A stretch of DNA of 56,390 nucleotides, from the NCBI GenBank assembly GCA_022787425.1, contig JALFWB010000034.1, positions 1 to 56,390 on the forward strand. Direction: 5' to 3'. The stretch comes from Akkermansia sp. (GTDB lineage Bacteria; Verrucomicrobiota; Verrucomicrobiia; Verrucomicrobiales; Akkermansiaceae). Numbering within the stretch: the first letter of the stretch is position 1; the number at the start of each line of letters is the position of its first letter. Of this stretch, positions 49,758 to 56,390 are shown piece by piece. The notes beneath the pieces were generated by a model. That model saw nothing but the letters and a program-made list of their open reading frames with translations. It did not search any database and had not been told where the DNA came from. The translations under genes were made by a program, and so were the position numbers.

Positions 49758-51620
49758 TCACCGGTCCGGGCGGTGCTTGGCACGGAGCTCGTTGAGCTCG
49801 CGGAGGGTGGCGGCTTTGTCTGCGTAGCGGGCAAGGGCTTCTTTCTTGGCTCGTTCGGCGCGGGTGGGGTTGAGGATGTGGAGTGCTTCCGCCGCGAGGA
49901 GTGCCGCCTGTTCGGCACGGGCAACATGCTCGGTTGTGGTAGCGGTGGCAAGCAGGGCATTTTCCTGCAGGTCATACAGCATGGCCAGGTTCTCCTTGTG
50001 GGCCGAGCGAAGCAGTTCCTCGAGAACGAGGAGTCTTTCCTCGGGGCTGCGGATGCTTGCCATGCGAGCATTGATGCGTTCCTGTTCGGCCAGCACAGAC
50101 TCCTCTCGGGCGATGCCGGCGGTGTCCTGTGGGTCGAGGGCTGCAATCTCGCTGCGGAGAGCTGCGGCAGACGGACGCAGGGCCTCCGGGAGAGCGCGGT
50201 AGATCTCTACAAGAATGGCCAAGCGTTCCTGCGGAGGCAGGGAGGCAGACTTCTTCAGTCTGTCGGCAGAGCGCCGGGCCTCATCGAGAATGTTTAGCAC
50301 ATCCTGTACCCGAGTGCGGCAACCGGCGAAGCCTCCGCAAAGTTCCCCGGCCGGGGTGAGTACCAGAAGCGTCGGAAAACCTTGGATTGCATAGCGACGA
50401 GCGAGTTCGTTGTTCTGTTTCTTCAGCTCAGCAGCCTGCTCCGTTTTGCGGGGATAATCCAAGCAGACGGGAATAAAGCCGGGGCGAATCCCATCGGCAA
50501 ACTCCGGTTTGTCCAGCACACTGCGGTGCATCTGCATGCACGCACCGCACCAGTCGGATCCCGTAAACTCCACCAGCAGCAGCTTGCCTTCTCGCTCGGC
50601 GCGTTGAGCAGCGGCCTCAAAATTCGTCTCCCAGCTTAACTTCTGCTCCGGTGCTTCCTGTTGAGCAGCGGGCGTGGGTTGAGCCGCTTCCGGCCCAGCC
50701 TCTTCTTCCTCCTCTTCTTCATCATCGCGGATAAGTCGCAGCGTCTCGGCCGGATCCTTGTAACGCTCCTCGATATTCTTGCGGATAGCAGCAATGATCT
50801 TCGGATCCTTCTCGGTTTCAAGCGCAGCGGCAATGGTATCGCGTGCTTTGATAACATCATCCACGCTGCGGGCGGTATTCAGCAGAATGAGTTCCTTCAT
50901 TGCAAGCAGGCCTGTGCGGTTTTCTGCAGAAATTCCGGGGAGGTGGGCTTCAATAATTTCCAAGCAGAGCTGTGGGGTAGGGGCCTCGTGCAGCTCATCC
51001 AGAATGCCCCGGCGTTCCTCTTTAGCGGCCATGGATTTGCGAAGTCCTGCTTTATCCTCTGGGTCGGCGGCAATAATGGCGCGGCGCAGGCTGTCAGCGC
51101 ACTCTTGCAGATCCTCATCCAATCCATCGTAGATGCTGCGGAGTACTTCGAGCTTTTTGTCCTTGCCTGCATTCCTCAGTTTTTTGTAGTTGTCGTAGGC
51201 ATTGTCCAGCAGATCCTGCACTTCATCAGCGGAACCGGGATAACCACAGAAGCCGCCCATCAGGGTACCTTCGCTGTCCACCACCAGCACGGTGGGGTAA
51301 CCATCCACTCCATAGGATTCCGCCAGTTTGCGGTTAGCAGCCAATTTTTCGGGGGGCATTTTGATCTTGTGCGGCTGGTCTATTTCCAACAGAACAAACT
51401 TATCTCTCGCGTAGTTAGTAAAATCATCCTTATCAAATACATCGCGCCGCAGTTTGATGCAATATCCGCACCAGTCGGACCCCGTGAAGTCAATGAGCAC
51501 GGCCTTGCCCTCTTTCGCAGCGCGGGCCTTGGCGGCATCAAAATCAGTCATCCACTCAGCACCGATGGCGGGGGCAATGAGTGCAGCGGGGATCAGAAAA
51601 AAAGCCGATGCGTGGTACAT
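49758..51620 (-). CDS. Secreted protein with two thioredoxin-like domains
   Basis: 620 residues from ATG 51620. Signal peptide about 1-20. There are two copies of a module made of a thioredoxin-like domain followed by a helical segment. The first has FTGSDWCGYC (Cys51, Cys54) and the second FTGSDWCGAC (Cys358, Cys361), with an acidic Glu-rich linker (about 300-330) between them. The helices after each domain resemble those in the protein at 2848-3792. A role in extracytoplasmic disulfide chemistry is inferred. Promoter spacing fixes the start and removes a 12-residue upstream extension. Confidence 0.88.
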   Translation of the reverse strand: MYHASAFFLIPAALIAPAIGAEWMTDFDAAKARAAKEGKAVLIDFTGSDWCGYCIKLRRDVFDKDDFTNYARDKFVLLEIDQPHKIKMPPEKLAANRKLAESYGVDGYPTVLVVDSEGTLMGGFCGYPGSADEVQDLLDNAYDNYKKLRNAGKDKKLEVLRSIYDGLDEDLQECADSLRRAIIAADPEDKAGLRKSMAAKEERRGILDELHEAPTPQLCLEIIEAHLPGISAENRTGLLAMKELILLNTARSVDDVIKARDTIAAALETEKDPKIIAAIRKNIEERYKDPAETLRLIRDDEEEEEEEAGPEAAQPTPAAQQEAPEQKLSWETNFEAAAQRAEREGKLLLVEFTGSDWCGACMQMHRSVLDKPEFADGIRPGFIPVCLDYPRKTEQAAELKKQNNELARRYAIQGFPTLLVLTPAGELCGGFAGCRTRVQDVLNILDEARRSADRLKKSASLPPQERLAILVEIYRALPEALRPSAAALRSEIAALDPQDTAGIAREESVLAEQERINARMASIRSPEERLLVLEELLRSAHKENLAMLYDLQENALLATATTTEHVARAEQAALLAAEALHILNPTRAERAKKEALARYADKAATLRELNELRAKHRPDR

Positions 51621-51627
51621 GGCTTGC

Positions 51628-51656
51628 ATTGTAGCACGATGTGTGCGGTGCAGCAA
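51628..51656 (-). promoter_or_regulatory. Double-thioredoxin gene promoter, leaderless type
   Basis: Minus strand: -35 TTGCTG (51651-51656), 17-nt spacer, -10 TACAAT (51628-51633), then seven bases to ATG 51620. Confidence 0.72.
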
Positions 51657-51698
51657 TACAAAACAGCGTCAGAAGCGGCTTTTTCTGTAATTTCCTGT

Positions 51699-51727
51699 TT
51701 GACACGGGAGGTGAAGTAGGGTACACT
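51699..51727 (+). promoter_or_regulatory. Promoter of the large secreted protein, leaderless type
   Basis: -35 TTGACA (51699-51704), 17-nt spacer, -10 TACACT (51722-51727), then seven bases to GTG 51735. Divergent from the double-thioredoxin promoter. Confidence 0.78.
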
Positions 51728-51734
51728 GTGGACA

Positions 51735-53693
51735 GTGATTTCTCGTTTAGTTTGCATCTGCTTTGTTATTGTGCTTGCGCTGTCTCCAACGCGGGCGGAT
51801 GAGGTGTCGCCTGTGCCGGCTGATACCGTGTTTTATCTGAATGCACCTTCTCTGCCGGAGGGAATGTTGCCGGGGGTATCCGGTGTTTCACTACTGGTTC
51901 AGGATGCTGCGCCGGGCGAATCCGAGGCCGCTGATTCCTTGGCTGCGGTGGTGGCTCAGGGTGTGACGGATGCTTGGGTGAAGAAGGGGGAGGTGGATGG
52001 CGCGCAGATGATGCGATCCGCATGGGAGGCTCTTGTGTCGCATGTCGCATCCCGGGGTGCGGAGCTGCATCTACCGACAATAGCCCTGCGCCTGCAGGCG
52101 GCACCGGGGCAGGGAGATGGCTTGAAGATGTGGGAGGATTCGTTTCTTGCTTGCTGTCGGTCGCTGGAGACGAAGTCGATGGGGCTGCTGAATCACGAGA
52201 ATATTGCGGTGGACGAATTGCGGGGGCTGCGTCTGCGTTCGGCTCGTATTGTGCCTTATGTGTATTGTTTGGAGTTGCCCAAGGAGCTCGCGTCTGCCAT
52301 GATGAGTGAGGAGACGCTGGGAAGCTTGGCGGCCGGCTTGGGAATTTCTACAGAGGCTCTGCGCTCATCGTTGGTGTCGGAGGATGCGGTCGCGTGCACG
52401 CGTGTGCGTGTGGAGAGTGAGGAAAGGAATTTTGCCGTACGGGCAGGGGAGGTGTTGAAATCTTATGCTTTGTCTCATGGGGGAAACGATGTGCAGGCCC
52501 ATCTGATTGACAAGCACATGCTGCTCCCGCTCAGCAAGGCGTACGAGGGTTGGAGTTTGTGCTTGCTGTCGCATCGCGCAGGCGAATCGTTGGTGCTGGT
52601 CGTGAGTACTCAGCCGGAACAGGCCGCAAAGGTGCTTGCTGCCCTGGGGGTGATGAGCGGGGAGGTCGGCCGAATCTATGCTTCATCGGAGGGTCTGGAG
52701 CTTCTGCGCGTTCGCGGCAATGCTGCGCTGGGTGGGGTGCGGCAGGCCTTGGAAGTTGTTCCGGCGCATTTGGGGGCTCGGGCCGGACGTCTGGCCGGGC
52801 TGGCCGAGGCCGCCGGGCGTCTTTTGTCAGGAGCCGGGGAGGCAAAGTCTCCTTTGGATATAGCGTGGTGGAAGGATGAGGCGTGGCACGTTCGTTCCGT
52901 GCTTCCCTCCGGTGGGATGCATTTCGCGGAAGCTTCCTTCTTCTTTGTCAAGAAGGCCGGGGCGGCGGAGTCTTTGCTGGTGTTGGAGTGTTCGCCACTG
53001 GTGTTGCCCGATCTCTCCTCCGCGCAGTCCGCCGATTGGCAGCTGTTGTTCGGTGAGCTCCGGAAATTGCTGCCGGAGGCCCCTTGCAATTTCCTTTCGA
53101 CCTGTTGGGCTGCGGTTGCGCCGTATCGGGTGTCGCTGAAAGAAAGCGTGGGGATTGTGCTGGATTTTGGGGAGGAGGTCCCGACTCTGCTCGGGGCCAA
53201 GAAGGGGAATAAGCTGCCATTTCCTCGTCTTGCTCTCGTTGGGGGAGTGGTGAACGCTCGCGCCGAGTCCGATGCCATTGTGAAGCATATTTGCAGGAGT
53301 CTCTCTCTCGGTCCATCGGAGCTTCTCGAGCTTTCCTCTTCCGAGGAATCCGGAGGAATCATCCTGTACAAGCCTCTTTTGATGGGGAGCAACGATGCTT
53401 TCTCGCCCAACTTTGCGGCATCGGAGGACGCCGTTTGTCTCAGTTCTTCCACGGCTCTGAGCTCGGAATTACTGTCTCTCCGCGCAACTCCCGGTGACTC
53501 CTTCGCCGGGCTGAGCTGTACCTTTTCTTCCGCACCTTTGCGGGATGCCCTCGCTCGTGTGCAGGCTGCCTACCCGAACACCCCGATGATGCCCGAGCTC
53601 ATCGCTTTCGCCGATCTTATTCGCTCTGCCTCCCTCCGCCTCTCCTCTCCCTCACCCGGTATTCTCGAAATCCGTCTCGAGCTTGCTCCCTGA
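51735..53693 (+). CDS. Large secreted protein of unknown function
   Basis: 652 residues from a GTG start. Signal peptide about 1-21 (MISRLVCICFVIVLALS...). The mature part is evenly composed, with alternating hydrophobic strands and helices and no transmembrane segment, lipobox or recognised catalytic motif. It starts APADTVFYLNAP-like after the signal peptide (VPADTVFYLNAPSLPEG). The opening PADTVFYL is reminiscent of secreted surface or DUF3352-type proteins, but I cannot assign it. It is convergent with tatC, 5 bp apart. Confidence 0.8.
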   Translation: MISRLVCICFVIVLALSPTRADEVSPVPADTVFYLNAPSLPEGMLPGVSGVSLLVQDAAPGESEAADSLAAVVAQGVTDAWVKKGEVDGAQMMRSAWEALVSHVASRGAELHLPTIALRLQAAPGQGDGLKMWEDSFLACCRSLETKSMGLLNHENIAVDELRGLRLRSARIVPYVYCLELPKELASAMMSEETLGSLAAGLGISTEALRSSLVSEDAVACTRVRVESEERNFAVRAGEVLKSYALSHGGNDVQAHLIDKHMLLPLSKAYEGWSLCLLSHRAGESLVLVVSTQPEQAAKVLAALGVMSGEVGRIYASSEGLELLRVRGNAALGGVRQALEVVPAHLGARAGRLAGLAEAAGRLLSGAGEAKSPLDIAWWKDEAWHVRSVLPSGGMHFAEASFFFVKKAGAAESLLVLECSPLVLPDLSSAQSADWQLLFGELRKLLPEAPCNFLSTCWAAVAPYRVSLKESVGIVLDFGEEVPTLLGAKKGNKLPFPRLALVGGVVNARAESDAIVKHICRSLSLGPSELLELSSSEESGGIILYKPLLMGSNDAFSPNFAASEDAVCLSSSTALSSELLSLRATPGDSFAGLSCTFSSAPLRDALARVQAAYPNTPMMPELIAFADLIRSASLRLSSPSPGILEIRLELAP

Positions 53694-53698
53694 AAAAC

Positions 53699-54493
53699 TC
53701 AATGCGCTTTTCGTGTCTCTACCCCGGCCACGATGAGTATGCTTGCTTCATACAATATCCACATCGGCAACGCGACCAATGACAGAGTGAAGATATCCGA
53801 GGTAGGCGTGATGACGGCTGCCACTATCAGAATGATAACAATGGCATGCCTGCGGAACTTTCGCATCAACCCCGCCGAGAGAAAACCTGCTTTCGCAAAC
53901 AAGAACGAGAGGATCGGTATCTCGAAGACCAGCCCCATTGCCAGTGACATGGTCATCAGCGTGGCAATGTAGGACTGCAGGGCAATCATATTCTCAACTT
54001 CGCTGCTGACTTGGTAGGTTCCCAAAAAACGAAACGTCAACGGAAAGACTAAGAAATAGCTGGCCAGGACTCCTATCAGGAACATGACATAGCCCCCACC
54101 GACAAGCCGAACGGCGTAGGTGCGTTCATCGGTGTACAGGGCAGGGGAGACAAAACGGAATAATTGATATAGAATGTAGGGGGATGCGCACATGGCACCG
54201 ACGCATAGGGCAACCTGCATGTGGATGATGAACTGTTCGGCCAGCCCGGTGTTGATGAGTTTTACAAGAAAATGCGGTGCCTCGGCTTCTGTTACCGAGC
54301 CGCTGAGAGAATAAAGCAGACGATAGGTGATGAAGTCCTCTTCCTTGGGGGCGAGGATAATGTCAAACATTTCTTCCTTGAGGCAGAAGGCTGCCAAACC
54401 GAACGCAACGGCTGCGAGCAGGCTTTTCAGGATAGCCGCTCGCAGCGCGTCGAGGTGGTCCCAAAAGGATTGTTTGTCCGGCTCTGTCGCCAT
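53699..54493 (-). CDS. tatC: Sec-independent protein translocase TatC
   Basis: 264 residues, six predicted membrane helices. TatC recognises twin-arginine signal peptides. The N-terminal SFWDHLDALR matches the family's HLxELR motif, and the central YQLFRFVSPALYTDERTY segment matches the conserved periplasmic loop. It follows tatA by 2 bp on the minus strand. No tatB is seen, as in minimal TatAC systems. Confidence 0.95.
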   Translation of the reverse strand: MATEPDKQSFWDHLDALRAAILKSLLAAVAFGLAAFCLKEEMFDIILAPKEEDFITYRLLYSLSGSVTEAEAPHFLVKLINTGLAEQFIIHMQVALCVGAMCASPYILYQLFRFVSPALYTDERTYAVRLVGGGYVMFLIGVLASYFLVFPLTFRFLGTYQVSSEVENMIALQSYIATLMTMSLAMGLVFEIPILSFLFAKAGFLSAGLMRKFRRHAIVIILIVAAVITPTSDIFTLSLVALPMWILYEASILIVAGVETRKAH

Positions 54494-54495
54494 CC

Positions 54496-54690
54496 TTATT
54501 CCTTTTTTTTCGGGTCGTCCTCAATTTCTTTCTCCGCATTGTTGAGGCCTTCCTTGAAGGAGCGCACGCCTTTGCCGAGTCCCTTCATCAGTTCGGGTAT
54601 CTTCTTTCCTCCGAAGAAGAGCAGAACTACCAGGGAGATCAGCAGTAGTTCCTGCACGCCGATGCCGCCGATAAATAACAGTGTTGTCAT
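54496..54690 (-). CDS. tatA: Sec-independent protein translocase TatA
   Basis: 64 residues. One short N-terminal membrane helix (about 10-26) is followed by the hinge [17 protein letters not shown], an amphipathic helix, and an acidic/lysine tail. TatA forms the transport pore. With tatC it makes a minimal two-gene Tat operon. Confidence 0.95.
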   Translation of the reverse strand: MTTLLFIGGIGVQELLLISLVVLLFFGGKKIPELMKGLGKGVRSFKEGLNNAEKEIEDDPKKKE

Positions 54691-54797
54691 GGATGTAAAT
54701 GTATGTTGAAAGTGAAATGGATGTTGAGTATCATTTAAGGAATGAAGATGGGGAATTTATCAGTCATGCATATGCGGTTTGGTATCATCATTGTTCT

Positions 54798-55925
<1,128 letters not shown>

Positions 55926-56053
55926 AGTTCATATGTATGAGATGAATGCATGCGCAGGGCGGGGCTCCCGGATCTTGTCCGTGCGCAGTTGGAGAAATCC
56001 GCTCCCGGTGAGAGGTTTGTGGACCTGAGCATGGGGTGCTTGTTCCTCGTATC
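55926..56053 (-). other. Long leader of the aldo/keto reductase gene
   Basis: About 130 nt between the predicted transcript start and the ATG, in contrast to the leaderless genes elsewhere. It can form a small AGGT/ACCT hairpin within a GCTC/GAGC pairing. I looked for 6S, SRP, tmRNA and RNase P signatures and found none that hold. Function is unassigned. Confidence 0.3.
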
Positions 56054-56059
56054 CCTCTC

Positions 56060-56088
56060 AGAATACGGGAGTTATGATGCTTCGTCAA
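56060..56088 (-). promoter_or_regulatory. Aldo/keto reductase promoter
   Basis: Minus strand: -35 TTGACG (56083-56088), 17-nt spacer, -10 TATTCT (56060-56065). It may also drive tatA and tatC, since the gap between the reductase and tatA is about 107 bp with no terminator seen. Confidence 0.6.
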
Positions 56089-56324
56089 GCACAAAGGACG
56101 GAATAGCCGCAGAATTTCATTTGAATGACACAACGTCCGGTGGGTTTAATGCCCTCGGCTCCTACCTCCCCTTCTCATTGCGCGCGCGTGCGAACATTTC
56201 ATTGTGTTTTGGGCTTTTTCTCTTTTCTGCGCTCATTTCTGCCTCAAACATCCCAAATTTGCCCAAATTCTACACCTTTTTTGCCCTTTTCTTCACTTTT
56301 TTGCCGATTTTTGCAAAAATAAGC
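56089..56324. other. T-rich non-coding stretch before the right-edge promoter
   Basis: About 235 bp with no credible gene. The last 130 bp are strongly pyrimidine/T-rich on the + strand and end in an A/T tract just before the promoter at 56325. This resembles an upstream activating (UP) region. Confidence 0.4.
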
Positions 56325-56353
56325 TTGACGTTCGGGAGAAAAAGGAGTAAACT
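56325..56353 (+). promoter_or_regulatory. Strong promoter reading out of the window
   Basis: -35 TTGACG (56325-56330), 17-nt spacer, -10 TAAACT (56348-56353). Downstream the sequence contains a CCCCGATACGGGG hairpin and no start codon to the window end, which would fit the leader of a stable RNA operon. The transcribed gene lies outside. Confidence 0.6.
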
Positions 56354-56390
56354 CTCGCCACCCCGATACGGGGAAGCCCGAAAGAGCTTG

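Noticed and set aside
55926..56053. Possible 6S, SRP or other structured RNA in the aldo/keto reductase leader
   Set aside because: The CATGCTC...GGTCC segment looked suggestive, but the SRP tetraloop/AGCA motif and the 6S closing stem are absent and the ends do not pair.
56125..56322. 65-codon frame in the right-hand T-rich tract
   Set aside because: Composition follows the pyrimidine bias of the region (Phe/Ser/Pro/Leu), with no start signal. The stretch is better explained as an upstream promoter region.

Overview
The window is about 56 kb of GC-rich bacterial chromosome, carrying roughly 47 protein genes and one tRNA. Gene content points to an anaerobic or facultative gut-type Verrucomicrobiota, of the Akkermansia kind: a sodium-pumping methylmalonyl-CoA decarboxylase, an oxygen-sensitive class III ribonucleotide reductase, a secreted GH20 hexosaminidase, and several secreted thioredoxin-like proteins with an FTGSDWCxxC motif. 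The lineage is inferred from content only. No IS element, integrase or CRISPR array was seen.

Layout. (1) 1-3.8 kb: tRNA-Ala, the HrpB helicase and a secreted thioredoxin protein, all leftward. (2) 3.9-15.1 kb: a rightward type VI secretion operon with PAAR-like spike tip, TssJ-like lipoprotein, TssK, TssL, a very large TssM and TssA, followed by a lipoprotein, an alpha/beta-hydrolase lipoprotein and a beta-helix protein. The sheath, baseplate, tube and ClpV genes are not in the window. (3) 15.1-16.7 kb, leftward: coaD, a small membrane protein, an FKBP isomerase and a 55-residue orphan ORF. (4) 16.8-20.4 kb: a defence island with a NYN-domain nuclease behind an attenuator-like leader, and a mosaic MmeI-type (type IIL) restriction-modification enzyme; a 23-bp direct repeat brackets the nuclease gene. 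(5) 20.5-24 kb: a tandem pair made of an active HtrA-like protease and a degenerate relative. (6) 24-26.3 kb: argF, sufE and an RNA methyltransferase. (7) 26.5-31.1 kb: nrdD, a separate 70-residue glycyl-radical peptide, nrdG, a gamma-carbonic anhydrase and a ROK kinase. (8) 31.2-35.9 kb: ankyrin lipoprotein, squalene/phytoene synthase, def, two paralogous lipoproteins and a sugar nucleotidyltransferase. (9) 36-40.1 kb: mmdADCB. (10) 40.2-49.7 kb: CPBP protease, thiL, a QC-like M28 lipoprotein, parB, GH20, an ArsC/Spx-like protein, tsaC, an SCP2-like protein, and alcohol and aldehyde dehydrogenases. (11) 49.8-56.4 kb: a double-thioredoxin secreted protein, a large unknown secreted protein, tatC, tatA, a Tat-signal aldo/keto reductase, and at the right edge a strong promoter reading out of the window.

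Two observations stand out. The class III ribonucleotide reductase appears naturally split: NrdD stops after its zinc site, and the glycyl-radical loop (RVMGY) is a separate gene translationally coupled to nrdG. In addition, at least eleven genes show a sigma70-like promoter (TTGnnn-N16/17-TAnnnT) whose -10 box ends only 6-7 nt before the ATG or GTG, with no room for a Shine-Dalgarno site. That is the signature of widespread leaderless mRNA, and it lets several gene starts be corrected.

The restriction enzyme/NYN locus is the most obviously mobile region. Its target-recognition half is AT-rich inside a GC-rich gene, and the end of the gene is partly duplicated beyond the NYN gene.
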